This document shows positions 1-6,835 of a stretch of 29,914 nt of DNA, piece after piece (within the stretch, counting starts at the first letter, position 1; the number at the start of each line of letters is the position of its first letter). The notes under the pieces were generated by a model that made no database searches, was not told where the DNA came from, and saw only the letters and a list, made by a program, of their open reading frames with translations. This stretch comes from an uncultured Gemmatimonadota bacterium. GTDB lineage: Bacteria > Gemmatimonadota > Gemmatimonadetes > Gemmatimonadales > Gemmatimonadaceae. The stretch covers positions 1 through 29,914 of the forward strand of contig CAMLIT010000046.1 of NCBI GenBank assembly GCA_946480295.1. The letters run 5' to 3'. The position numbers and the translations under genes are program-made.

Positions 1-531
1 CCAGAGCGCCTCCGCCGCGTAGATGTTCCCGAGCCCCGCGACGAGGCGTTGATCGAGCAGCGCGGGCTTGATCGAGCCGCGCCGCGCGGCGAGCGCCGCG
101 TGCAGCCGCGCCGGCGTGAGCGCGGGATCGTCTGGCTCGGGGCCGAGGCCGAGCGCGGGGGGCGCGTCCGCGGGATGGAGGTCGATCGTGGCGAGGGCGC
201 GCGGATCGTCGAGCACGACGCGCGTGCCGTCGGTGAAGTCGAGCGCCGCGCGGGCGTGACGCGGGAGCGGCGTGGCCGCCTCGCCGACCTCCCAGTCGCC
301 GCTCATGCGGAAGTGCACGTGCAGCGCGCGGCCGTCCTCGAGCCAGAGGAGCTGGTGCTTGCCGCGCCGCTCGACGCGCGCGACGCGCGCGCCGCGCAGG
401 GAGCGGCGCTGCGCCGGCGTGAGGCGGCGCGCGAGGGCCGGGTGCAACAGGCGAACGCGGCCGATCGTGCGGCCGACGGCGCTGGCGCGCAGGATCTGCG
501 CGGCGCGTTCGACTTCGGGGAGCTCGGGCAC
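1..531 (-). CDS. mutM: Formamidopyrimidine-DNA glycosylase, N-terminal part (cut by window edge)
   Basis: Base-excision repair glycosylase/AP lyase that removes oxidised purines such as 8-oxoguanine. The reverse strand reads from a GTG at 531 as PELPEVE, the Fpg/Nei N-terminus whose Pro2 is the Schiff-base nucleophile and Glu3 a catalytic acid. Lys58 in RRGKH matches the beta-hairpin lysine used in catalysis, HFRMSGDW follows near residue 90, and the last visible residues LVAGLGNIYAAEALW are the conserved helix-two-turn-helix region. The 177 visible codons are about two thirds of a normal 270-residue Fpg; the C-terminal zinc finger would lie left of base 1. It is divergent from the efflux gene at 586, with only 54 bases between. 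The GTG start is fixed by the invariant Pro-Glu dipeptide. Nei is the alternative, but GLGNIYAAEALW fits MutM best. Confidence 0.93.
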   Translation of the reverse strand, partial: MPELPEVERAAQILRASAVGRTIGRVRLLHPALARRLTPAQRRSLRGARVARVERRGKHQLLWLEDGRALHVHFRMSGDWEVGEAATPLPRHARAALDFTDGTRVVLDDPRALATIDLHPADAPPALGLGPEPDDPALTPARLHAALAARRGSIKPALLDQRLVAGLGNIYAAEALW

Positions 532-549
532 GAGCCTCGCTGATGGGAG

Positions 550-579
550 TTGACCGGCGTCGAGGGGCTGAGGCAAGTT
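550..579 (+). promoter_or_regulatory. Possible promoter of the cation-efflux gene
   Basis: TTGACC (550-555) is a five-of-six match to a -35 box. After an 18-base gap comes CAAGTT (574-579), a weak -10 that resembles the TAGNTT elements at other genes here. The GTG at 586 lies seven bases beyond the -10, so the message may be leaderless. The weak -10 makes this tentative. Confidence 0.3.
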
Positions 580-585
580 GTCGCG

Positions 586-1485
586 GTGAGTACGGCAGCT
601 CAACGGGTGCATCCCACGGCCGTGCACGAAGCGCGATCGCCCGCCGTCCGGCGGGCGATCTTCGTCGTACTCGCGCTCAACGCGATCGTGCTCGTGACGA
701 AGTTCATCGTGGGCGTGCACACCGGCGCGCTGACCGTGCTCGGAGCGGCGCTGGAGTCGGGGCTGGACCTGCTGAACAACGTCATCGGCATGGTGCTGGT
801 GACGATCGCCGCCCGCGGGCCGGACGAGGACCACCCCTACGGCCACGCGAAGTTCGAGACGCTCGGCGCGCTCGGCATCGTCGGCTTCCTCTCGATCTCC
901 TGCTTCGAGCTGCTGCGCGAGGGGATCACGCACGTCGTGACGGGCGGGACGCCGCCGGTGACGGAGGGGCGGGACGTGGTCGTGGTGGCGGCGACGCTCG
1001 CCGTCAACGTCTTCGTCGTATGGTTCGAACGGCGGCGCGGGCGCGAGCTCGACAGCGCCTTCCTCCTCGCCGACTCCGCGCACACGGGGAGCGACATCCT
1101 CGTCACGCTGCTCGCGGTGGCGTCGCTGTGGCTCGCGGCGCGCGGGCTGGACGGGATGGACGCGGTGCTGGCGATCGTGGTGGCGCTGCTGATCGCGTGG
1201 AGCGGATGGAACATCCTCCGGGAGTCGATCCCGATCCTCGTGGACCAGCGCGCGATCGACGCGCACGAGCTCGCGCGCGTGGTGTGCGCGATCCCATCGA
1301 TCGTCGACGTGCGGTCGATCCGGTCGCGCTCGACGGCGTCGGGGGTGCTGTTCGCCGAGGTGACGATCGTGGTCGCGCGGTCGACGACGGTGGAGGACGC
1401 GCACGAGCTGGCGGACGAGGTCGAGGCGGCGATCGCGCAGGAGTTCGGGGCGAGCGAGGTGACCGTGCACGTCGAGCCCGCGTGA
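586..1485 (+). CDS. Cation diffusion facilitator (CDF) family metal efflux transporter
   Basis: Inner-membrane antiporter of the CDF family, which exports divalent metal ions (Zn, Fe, Mn, Co) in exchange for protons. From the GTG at 586 the protein is 299 residues, normal for the family. Helix 1 runs about 24-44. Helix 2 carries ESGLD (E57, D61) where YiiP-type proteins have DxxxD, so the first metal-site Asp is Glu. HPYGHAKFE (83-91) is the CDF signature loop, and HTGSD in helix 5 supplies the second half of the site. The last ~90 residues are the cytoplasmic dimerisation domain, ending in VTVHVEP. A TTG at 550 is in frame, but it coincides with a promoter-like TTGACC and would add residues before helix 1 with no family support. 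Substrate metal cannot be told from sequence. Confidence 0.9.
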   Translation: MSTAAQRVHPTAVHEARSPAVRRAIFVVLALNAIVLVTKFIVGVHTGALTVLGAALESGLDLLNNVIGMVLVTIAARGPDEDHPYGHAKFETLGALGIVGFLSISCFELLREGITHVVTGGTPPVTEGRDVVVVAATLAVNVFVVWFERRRGRELDSAFLLADSAHTGSDILVTLLAVASLWLAARGLDGMDAVLAIVVALLIAWSGWNILRESIPILVDQRAIDAHELARVVCAIPSIVDVRSIRSRSTASGVLFAEVTIVVARSTTVEDAHELADEVEAAIAQEFGASEVTVHVEPA

Positions 1486-1489
1486 GGGC

Positions 1490-1517
1490 TTGCGCTGGCG
1501 GCGTCGCGTCCTAGGTT
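1490..1517 (+). promoter_or_regulatory. Promoter upstream of the methyltransferase-fold gene
   Basis: TTGCGC (1490-1495), 16-base spacer, TAGGTT (1512-1517). The same TAGGTT hexamer occurs at the right distance from a -35 box before the HNH gene. The predicted transcript start is near 1524, giving a 20-base leader to the ATG at 1544. No clear ribosome-binding site is seen. Confidence 0.5.
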
Positions 1518-1543
1518 ACGGCGTCCCCGAATCCTCGATCTGC

Positions 1544-2311
1544 ATGGCACAGCGACCGGCCCGTTCGCTCAAGCACGAGTACGAGCTGTACATCGAGCAG
1601 GAGATCGAGAACTACAAGGAATCGGTGCCGCGCAGCGTGCTGCTCGGCATCGGGGACGAGGCGGTCGCCTCGTTAGGTGCGCAGGCGCAGCTCGCGCTGA
1701 CCGAGCTGCTGCTGTGCGAGGAGGTGGACCGCATCATCTTCCGCCGCCTGCGGCTGCCGAGCTACGACACCTGGCGGCGCCGGCGCCTGAAGCTGCTCGC
1801 GGAGCTGCGCCGCCCCGAGCACTGGGGGCTGCGGCCGGATGACGTGCTGGTGCGCACGGTGCGGCCGAATCCCGAGGCGCACGTGCTCGTCGCCGGCGCC
1901 TTCGAGGAAGCCTCCGCCCTCTACCTCGCGGCGAACGGCTGCGAGGTCACGGCCGTGAGCACCGACGCCGAGCCGGTCGAGCGCGTGCTCCAGGCGGCGT
2001 ACGAGGCCGGACTCGCCGGACGCGTGCACGGCTGCGTGGGTGATCTCGCCGCGTGGGCGCCCGAGCGCGACCTGACGGCGGTGATCGTCACGCCGACGGC
2101 CCTCGAGGGGCTCTCGCCCGCCGAGCGTGCGCACGTGCTCGCGGTGCTGCAGTCCGCGACCGCCGACGGCGGCGTGCATCTCGTCCAGGCCATCGCGCAG
2201 GGGCAGAAGGGGGTGACGGTGGAGGAGCTGCGGACGCGCTATCAGGGATGGACGGTATCGGTGGACCAGACCGCCGCGAACACCTTCCTGGCGTGGAAGG
2301 AGCTGTCGTGA
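1544..2311 (+). CDS. Uncharacterised protein with class I methyltransferase-like fold
   Basis: 255 residues from the ATG at 1544; the frame stays open upstream to 1490, but that region holds a promoter. Residues 1-100 are charged and helical (HEYELYIEQEIENYKES, then an Arg-rich RRRRLKLL stretch). Residues ~113-225 look like a Rossmann methyltransferase core: VLVAGAFEEASALYLAANG, then VTAVSTDAEPVERVLQAA where a strand-2 acidic residue would bind SAM ribose, then VHGCVGDLAAW and LTAVIVTPTALEGLS. The glycine-rich motif I (normally DxGxGxG) is degenerate, so SAM binding and catalysis are uncertain. It most resembles TehB-like small methyltransferases in this segment. It sits alone between its own promoter and a strong terminator at 2365. 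Its function is not known. Confidence 0.72.
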   Translation: MAQRPARSLKHEYELYIEQEIENYKESVPRSVLLGIGDEAVASLGAQAQLALTELLLCEEVDRIIFRRLRLPSYDTWRRRRLKLLAELRRPEHWGLRPDDVLVRTVRPNPEAHVLVAGAFEEASALYLAANGCEVTAVSTDAEPVERVLQAAYEAGLAGRVHGCVGDLAAWAPERDLTAVIVTPTALEGLSPAERAHVLAVLQSATADGGVHLVQAIAQGQKGVTVEELRTRYQGWTVSVDQTAANTFLAWKELS

Positions 2312-2364
2312 GGCGCATCGAAAGGACACAGGTGCATCGATCCCGCGCGTGTCGAAATCACACG

Positions 2365-2394
2365 GACCGGCCGAAATCGGCCGGTCTTTTCTTT
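2365..2394 (+). terminator. Intrinsic terminator after the methyltransferase-fold gene
   Basis: Perfect inverted repeat GACCGGCCGA / TCGGCCGGTC (2365-2374, 2377-2386) followed by TTTTCTTT. It lies 53 bases past the stop at 2311 and is the most classical intrinsic terminator in the window. Confidence 0.88.
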
Positions 2395-2559
2395 CACAAG
2401 CTGTTGATCTGCAGCGACTTGCCTCGCGTCGGCCAGCTGGCACCCGTGCTGCTATGGGGTGCGCGCAGTGGGAGGGGCCGGACGTTGGCGGCGAACCGTT
2501 CTCGTCGCCGCGTCCGGCCGCGGCGGGGTGAGGGGACTCGAGCCGAGGCTGTGACCTGG

Positions 2560-2715
2560 ATGAAGGCAACTAAAGGCGACAAGCAGAACCAGGAGCCGAT
2601 GGGGATCGTGATCTCGCAGGGGTCGCGAGTCGATCGGCCCTCGGTGTTCTGGGCATACGTCTGGGCACCGGCGCCCGAGCCCGCGGTCGAGACCGTGGAG
2701 CACAAGGCGGCGTAG
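2560..2715 (+). CDS. Possible small protein, 51 residues
   Basis: The ATG at 2560 opens a frame starting MKATKGDKQNQEPMGIV and containing VFWAYVWAPAPEP, ending at the TAG at 2715. The composition (Lys, Gln, Asn at the start, then aromatic FWAYVW) is unlike the Ala/Arg-rich shadow frames common in this DNA. The segment is bracketed by two hairpin terminators (2365 and 2749), so it could be its own transcript. No strong ribosome-binding site is visible; the nearest G-rich runs are at 2526-2550. I recognise no family. The frame extends much further upstream, but that part overlaps the previous gene and is a shadow. It may be spurious. Confidence 0.45.
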   Translation: MKATKGDKQNQEPMGIVISQGSRVDRPSVFWAYVWAPAPEPAVETVEHKAA

Positions 2716-2748
2716 CGGCGACGTTCGTTCGAGCGCCCGTGAGCGTGG

Positions 2749-2780
2749 AAGGCGCCAGTGGCACGAGCCACTGGCGCCTT
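2749..2780 (+). terminator. Strong hairpin, probable terminator
   Basis: Perfect 14-base stem AAGGCGCCAGTGGC / GCCACTGGCGCCTT with an ACGA loop (2763-2766). There is no T run; the stem is followed by CGTGCGTC, the same tail as the hairpin at 9374. It closes the 2560-2715 segment. Confidence 0.7.
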
Positions 2781-2844
2781 CGTGCGTCTGGTGGGGCGCG
2801 CTCCGGGCCCGACGGGAACGAGCCTTGCCCGCGTCGCACGCGTG

Positions 2845-3897
2845 ATGCGTACGGACGAGTGGGAGGAGGAGCGACGAGCGCTGCTCGGCCGGAGGATCTC
2901 CGAGCTGGGTCTCACGATTCGCGGGACGCGCGTGGAGCGCCTCGTGAAGAAGCTCCATCGCGAGCTCGAGGCGAAGCACGTCGCCTATCGCCCCCCGGTG
3001 TATCTCAGCGACGAGTGGGGGTGCCCCGACGGGACGCCGCTCATCGGCGTCCCGTTCTATCTCGTGGATCCGCGGCTCGAGCGCATCGAGTCGGAGATGT
3101 CGGCGGGGATCGAGGACGACGCGGAGGCGATGCGCTACCTCCGCCACGAGTGCGGGCACGCCATCAACTACGCCTATCGATTGTACGAGCGCGCCGAATG
3201 GCGCGCGCTCTTCGGCTCGATCGCGCAGCCGTACCAGGAGCGCTATCGCGCCGATCCCTTCTCGCGCGCGCACGTCCGACACATCCTCGGCTGGTACGCG
3301 CAGAAGCATCCGGACGAGGACTTCGCGGAGAGCTTCGCCGTGTGGCTCACGCCCGGACTCGACTGGCGGCGCGAGTACGCGGGCTGGCCGGCGCTGGCGA
3401 AGCTGGAGTACGTGGATCGCGTCATGCGGGAGCTCGGCGCTCAGCCCCCGCCGTCGCCGCCGGCGCCGACGCCTGACGACCTGCCGGTGGACGCGATGGA
3501 CTACACGATCGCCGAACATTACGCGAGCGCGCGCGAGGAGCTGCCCGTCGCCGATCCGCGCCAGTTCGACGTGGACCTGCGGCGGATCTTCCTCTCGTCG
3601 GAGGAGGCGCCGAGCGGCGAGTCGGCGCGACGCTTCGTCGAGCGTCACGAGCGCGAGATCGTGAGCCGCATCTCGTACTGGACGGGGGAGCCGCCGTCGG
3701 TGGTGCGCTCCCTGCTCGCGCACCTCGCCGGCCGCGGCGACGTGCTCGGGCTGCGCGTCGGCAACGTGGAGGCGGCGGTGCTGATCGAGCTCACCGCGTT
3801 CGGGACGGCGGTGGTGATGAACCATCGCTACACGCGGACGCTCGTGCCGACGGCGCGGGGCGGCAACGGCGAGGGCGGGAGCGCGGGGCACGAATGA
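2845..3897 (+). CDS. Putative zinc metallopeptidase (HEcGH type)
   Basis: Soluble 350-residue protein with no signal peptide. RHECGHAINYA (100-110) gives an HExxH zinc site (H101, E102, H105). DEDFAESFAVWL (157-168) about 55 residues on provides a likely third ligand, E158 or E162, as in the putative zinc-binding metallopeptidases of the Peptidase_Mx type; the family name is my best match, not verified. A proline-rich linker (PPPSPPAPTPDD, near 200) separates a C-terminal domain of unknown role. The ATG at 2845 was chosen because the longer frame from 2758 would run through the hairpin at 2749-2780; a GTG at 2842 is an equal alternative. Its stop overlaps the next ATG (ATGA, 3894-3897), so it is translationally coupled to the ATP-grasp enzyme. 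The substrate is unknown; cell-wall or peptide processing is only a guess from the neighbour. Confidence 0.8.
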   Translation: MRTDEWEEERRALLGRRISELGLTIRGTRVERLVKKLHRELEAKHVAYRPPVYLSDEWGCPDGTPLIGVPFYLVDPRLERIESEMSAGIEDDAEAMRYLRHECGHAINYAYRLYERAEWRALFGSIAQPYQERYRADPFSRAHVRHILGWYAQKHPDEDFAESFAVWLTPGLDWRREYAGWPALAKLEYVDRVMRELGAQPPPSPPAPTPDDLPVDAMDYTIAEHYASAREELPVADPRQFDVDLRRIFLSSEEAPSGESARRFVERHEREIVSRISYWTGEPPSVVRSLLAHLAGRGDVLGLRVGNVEAAVLIELTAFGTAVVMNHRYTRTLVPTARGGNGEGGSAGHE

Positions 3898-4874
3898 AGG
3901 TCGCCATCCTGCACACGAAGGAGGCGTGCGAGACGCCCGTGGACCCGGTGCTCGCGCAGCTCTCCGCCGCGGTGCAGGCGAACGGTCACGCCGCGCAGCT
4001 CGTCTGCGTCGCCGACGACCTGGAGGTGCTCACGACGTCGCTGCGGCGGGCGGCACCCGACCTCGTGTTCAACCTCGCGGAATCGTTTCGCGGCAAGAGC
4101 GCGCTCGAATCGAACGTCGCGGCGGTGCTCAACCTGCTCGACCTGCGCTACACCGGCTCGAGCCCGGCGGGGCTGCTCGTGGCCGGCGACAAGAGCCTGA
4201 CGAAGAAGGTGCTCGGCTTCCACGGCATCCGGACGCCGGAGTTCGCGACGGTGTACCGCGGCGCGCTGGACTGGGCGGGCGACATCGCGTTCCCGCTGAT
4301 CCTGAAGCCGCCGCAGGAGGATGCGTCGCTCGGCATCACGGCCGGCTCGCTGGTGCACGACCTGCGCGAGCTGCTGGCGAAGATCGACGAGCTGCAGAGC
4401 CGCTTCCACCAGCCGGTGCTGCTGGAGCAGTACATCGACGGCCGGGAGTTCTACGTCGGCGTGCTCGGGAACGCGACGGCGCAGCCGCTGCCGATCATCG
4501 AGCTCGACTTCTCGGCGCTGCCGACGGGGATGCCGCGGATCGCGAGCTGGGAGGCGAAGTGGGGCGACGATGCGGGAGGCGGGGCGGCGTTCGCGGGGAC
4601 GAAGGCGATCTTTCCCGAGGATGTCGCGCCCGATGTCGTGCAGCGGATGCAGCGGGTGGCGGTGGACGCGTTCCAGGCGCTGCGGCTGCGCGACTACGGC
4701 CGGGTGGATCTGCGGGTGACGCCGGCGGGGGAGATCTTCGTGCTGGAAGTGAACCCGAACTGCTACCTGGAGCGGGAGAGCGAGTTCGCGCGGGCGGCGG
4801 CGCGGGCGGGGTTGTCGTACGAGGCGCTGGTGGCGCGGATCATGGACCTGGCGCTGGCGAGGTATGCGAGATAG
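3894..4874 (+). CDS. D-alanine-D-alanine ligase-like ATP-grasp enzyme
   Basis: 326 residues with the ATP-grasp architecture of D-Ala-D-Ala ligases: an N-terminal Rossmann-like part (MKVAILHTKEA; DLVFNLAESFRGKSALESNV; YTGSSPAGLLVAGDKSLTKK), a central ATP-clamping domain (FPLILKPPQEDASLGI, VLLEQYIDGREFYVGVLG) and a C-terminal metal-binding segment (YGRVDLRV, FVLEVNPNCYL). NLAES...G replaces the usual E-G-x-x-G-E of true Ddl, and DASLGIT replaces the GSS loop, so it probably joins other substrates through a carboxyl-phosphate intermediate. It is more like the ddl-like ATP-grasp proteins that occur beside other genes than a cell-wall Ddl. It overlaps the metallopeptidase by four bases, so the two products probably act together. 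The stop at 4874 is followed at once by a heptamer array and a terminator. Confidence 0.82.
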   Translation: MKVAILHTKEACETPVDPVLAQLSAAVQANGHAAQLVCVADDLEVLTTSLRRAAPDLVFNLAESFRGKSALESNVAAVLNLLDLRYTGSSPAGLLVAGDKSLTKKVLGFHGIRTPEFATVYRGALDWAGDIAFPLILKPPQEDASLGITAGSLVHDLRELLAKIDELQSRFHQPVLLEQYIDGREFYVGVLGNATAQPLPIIELDFSALPTGMPRIASWEAKWGDDAGGGAAFAGTKAIFPEDVAPDVVQRMQRVAVDAFQALRLRDYGRVDLRVTPAGEIFVLEVNPNCYLERESEFARAAARAGLSYEALVARIMDLALARYAR

Positions 4875-4875
4875 C

Positions 4876-4910
4876 GGGAGGCGGGAGGCGGGAGGAGGGA
4901 GGCGGGAATA
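4876..4910 (+). repeat. GGGAGGC heptanucleotide array at a stop codon
   Basis: Five consecutive heptamers: GGGAGGC, GGGAGGC, GGGAGGA, GGGAGGC, GGGAATA. The array starts one base after the TAG at 4872-4874, G-rich on the coding strand. The same heptamer appears, on the opposite strand, after the stop codon of the YjbQ-family gene (14096-14127). There is no mirrored partner here; a terminator follows instead. Confidence 0.85.
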
Positions 4911-4913
4911 AAG

Positions 4914-4949
4914 AAAGGGGCCGGCGCGAGGCCGACCCCTTTACTTCTT
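4914..4949. terminator. Bidirectional terminator between convergent genes
   Basis: Stem AAAGGGG-C-CGGC / GCCG-A-CCCCTTT (4914-4925, 4931-4942; one C-A mismatch) with a GCGAG loop. The plus-strand side ends CCCCTTTACTTCTT and the minus-strand side ends in a similar AAAG-complement T tract, so it can serve both the ATP-grasp gene and the basic-protein gene. Confidence 0.75.
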
Positions 4950-4964
4950 CTGCTAGTGAAGAGC

Positions 4965-5072
4965 TTAGCGCTTCGCCTTCTTCGCAGTCTTCTTCCGCGT
5001 GGACTTCTTCGCGGTGCTCTTGCGAGCGCTGCTCTTCTTCGCGCCCTTGCGGGCAGTCTTCTTTGCGGCCAT
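4965..5072 (-). CDS. Small Lys/Arg/Ala-rich (histone H1-tail-like) protein, 35 residues
   Basis: The reverse strand from the ATG at 5072 encodes MAAKKTARKGAKKSS, a run of AKKS/ARKS repeats, and ends KKAKR. About half the residues are Lys or Arg, and there is no hydrophobic core. This is the composition of bacterial histone H1-like tails, which bind DNA or RNA non-specifically. A GGAG ribosome-binding site lies 10-13 bases upstream on the message and an upstream in-frame ATG (5078) is less well spaced. The GGAG is the 3' half of a small inverted repeat CTCCATTCATGGAG (5081-5094), which could partly hide it. A leftward promoter at 5530-5558 would give a long leader of about 450 bases. The role is inferred from composition only. 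Confidence 0.72.
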   Translation of the reverse strand: MAAKKTARKGAKKSSARKSTAKKSTRKKTAKKAKR

Positions 5073-5529
5073 GTGCATCTCTCCATGAATGGAGGTTTTG
5101 CTCTCGACCGATCCCCCGGTGGACCGGCGAGACGACAGCCTCACGCCGAAGCGTTTCGGCCGCCGCTACACGCGACTCCGCGGAGACGCGTGAAGATGGT
5201 GACCTACGAAAGCCAGGTGGCGCTCCCTCACTGACGACGAGCCACGCGAAACGTGACGATCGGCGCCGGTGCGGCGCGGATCGGAAGGCCAGCAGCGCGT
5301 GCAAGCAGCGCGCGCGAAGTCGGTGTCGGAGGTGGAGCGGTCGCCGAAGGGGAGGACGGTGAGGCTCGGCGATGGGGAGGCGAGGGGCCCGGTCGTCTGG
5401 CGACCGATGGCGGGGCTGCCAACAGCGGCGCTGTCTCTCGCCGCGACTGCGTACATCGATTGCTCGATCACTCGTCGCGTTTGGGCCACGCAGTACCCTC
5501 GCTCTGCACGTTGGTCGTGTACCTGCGCG

Positions 5530-5558
5530 AATATAGGACCCACAGAAATCTCACGCAA
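5530..5558 (-). promoter_or_regulatory. Leftward sigma-70-type promoter
   Basis: On the minus strand: TTGCGT (5558-5553), exactly 17 bases, TATATT (5535-5530). TATATT is the best -10 box in the window. Transcription would run toward the basic-protein gene at 5072, starting near 5523. Confidence 0.6.
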
Positions 5559-5613
5559 TACCTTTGCCACCTTCCGCTTACATGCGCGACACGCGGCCAG
5601 CGCAGCATCACGT

Positions 5614-5669
5614 GCATCGCGCGCTCGTCGTGCGCGCGTGGTGCAGCGTCGTCGCGCGGCGCGCGATGC
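5614..5669 (+). ncRNA. Possible structured RNA or leader upstream of tdh
   Basis: GCATCGCGCGC (5614-5624) pairs perfectly with GCGCGCGATGC (5659-5669), enclosing 34 bases that can fold further. A second hairpin follows at 5670-5689 and a terminator-like hairpin at 5715-5744. Together they look like a structured RNA ending in a terminator about 60 bases before tdh. No known riboswitch class was recognised, and GC-rich DNA makes chance stems common. Confidence 0.35.
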
Positions 5670-5714
5670 GCCGCACGAGTGCGTGCGGCCCCCGCTCGGC
5701 GCGCCGCACACTTC

Positions 5715-5744
5715 CCTCGCCGTCAGTGCAGTGCGAGGTTTTTT
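5715..5744 (+). terminator. Hairpin with T6 tract, terminator or attenuator before tdh
   Basis: CCTCGC (5715-5720), 12-base loop, GCGAGG (5733-5738), then TTTTTT (5739-5744). No protein-coding gene on the plus strand precedes it, so it would end a non-coding transcript or attenuate tdh-kbl. The GTG of tdh is 64 bases downstream. Confidence 0.5.
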
Positions 5745-5807
5745 GGGGAGCGCGCGCCACGGCGGGCGCTCGACCGAAACACCCAACAACCTGGGAGCGA
5801 GACGCGC

Positions 5808-6833
5808 GTGAGAGCGCTTGTGAAGGCCGCGGCGGGACCGGGCTTCGTGCTGAAGGAGGTCCCCGAGCCGCGCATACGAGACGACGAGGTCCTGATCCGG
5901 GTGCGGCGAGCCGGCGTCTGCGGGACGGATGTCCACATCTACGAGTGGGACGCGTGGGCGCAGGGCCGCTGCAAGCCGCCGTTCGTCGTCGGCCACGAGT
6001 TCGCGGGCGAGGTGGCGCAGGTCGGCAAGCTGGTGACGGACGTGCGCGAGGGAGACCGCGTGACGGCGGAGGGGCACATCGTCGACGGCCGCTGCCTGCT
6101 CTGCCGCACCGGGAACTCCCACGTCTGTCCCTACACGAAGATCATCGGCGTCGATCGGGACGGCTGCTTCGCGGACTACATCGCGATGCCGGCGACCAAT
6201 GTCTGGCACCTCGATGACAACATCTCGTTCGACATCGGGGGGATTCACGACCCGATGGGGAACGCGTTCCACACCGCGCTGACGACGGAGATCCCGGGCG
6301 CGACCGTGCTCATCACCGGATGCGGGCCGATCGGCCTCTTCGCCGTCGGGATCTGCAAGGCGGCGGGCGCGTCGCGCATCATCGCCTCGGACGTCAACGA
6401 CACCCGGCTCGAGCTGGCGCGGCGGATGGGCGCGCACGACGTCGTGCATCCGCCGGAGGCGGACGAGGTCGTGCGCCGGCACACGGACGGCCTCGGGGTG
6501 GACGTGGTGCTGGAGATGTCGGGCGTCCCGTCGGCGATCCACCAGGCGTTCAAGCTCGTGCGCGTCGGGGGACACGTGCAGATGCTCGGCATCCCGGCGA
6601 AGCCGATGGAGGTGGACTTCGCGACGGAGGTGATCTTCAAGGGGATCACGATCTACGGCGTCGTCGGGCGGCGGATGTACGACACCTGGCACCTCGTCAC
6701 GCGCTTCCTGCGCTCGGGCATGTTCGATCCGACGCCGGTCATCACGCACCGCTTCCCGCTCGAGGCGGCCGACGAGGCCATCCAGGCGATCAAGACGGGA
6801 GCGGCGGGGAAGGTGATATTCGAAGTCAGCTGA
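5808..6833 (+). CDS. tdh: L-threonine 3-dehydrogenase
   Basis: Zinc- and NAD-dependent oxidation of L-threonine to 2-amino-3-ketobutyrate in the cytoplasm. The GTG at 5808, behind GGGAGCGAG, gives 341 residues, the length of E. coli Tdh. C38 (GVCGTD), H63-E64 (VGHEFAGEV) and D41/H43 form the catalytic zinc region; the NAD fold starts at VLITGCGPIGLFAVG with an acidic IIASDVND strand-2 end. The structural zinc loop reads HIVDGRCLLCRTGNSHVC: Cys96, Cys99 and Cys107 are present but the usual first ligand Cys93 is Asp. It is followed by kbl, its pathway partner, 171 bases on, across a palindromic heptamer element. Regulation may involve the hairpin-T6 at 5715. Confidence 0.95.
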   Translation: MRALVKAAAGPGFVLKEVPEPRIRDDEVLIRVRRAGVCGTDVHIYEWDAWAQGRCKPPFVVGHEFAGEVAQVGKLVTDVREGDRVTAEGHIVDGRCLLCRTGNSHVCPYTKIIGVDRDGCFADYIAMPATNVWHLDDNISFDIGGIHDPMGNAFHTALTTEIPGATVLITGCGPIGLFAVGICKAAGASRIIASDVNDTRLELARRMGAHDVVHPPEADEVVRRHTDGLGVDVVLEMSGVPSAIHQAFKLVRVGGHVQMLGIPAKPMEVDFATEVIFKGITIYGVVGRRMYDTWHLVTRFLRSGMFDPTPVITHRFPLEAADEAIQAIKTGAAGKVIFEVS

Positions 6834-6835
6834 CG

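Larger units (their letters stand above)
5073..5807. other. 735-base gene-poor region between the basic-protein gene and tdh
   Basis: Frames here are Arg/Ala/Ser-rich shadows with no family match. The stretch holds a leftward promoter (5530-5558), an 11-base-pair inverted repeat (5614-5669), a smaller hairpin GCCGCAC / GTGCGGC (5670-5689) and a hairpin plus T6 (5715-5744). 5490-5580 is less GC-rich than its surroundings. I looked for RNase P RNA, tmRNA and SRP RNA core motifs on both strands and did not see them. Confidence 0.6.

Noticed and set aside
5073..5807. RNase P RNA, tmRNA, SRP RNA or glycine riboswitch
   Set aside because: Core motifs such as GAGGAAAGTCC, GGTTCGAATCC or the SRP GGAAGG-type loop were not seen on either strand.
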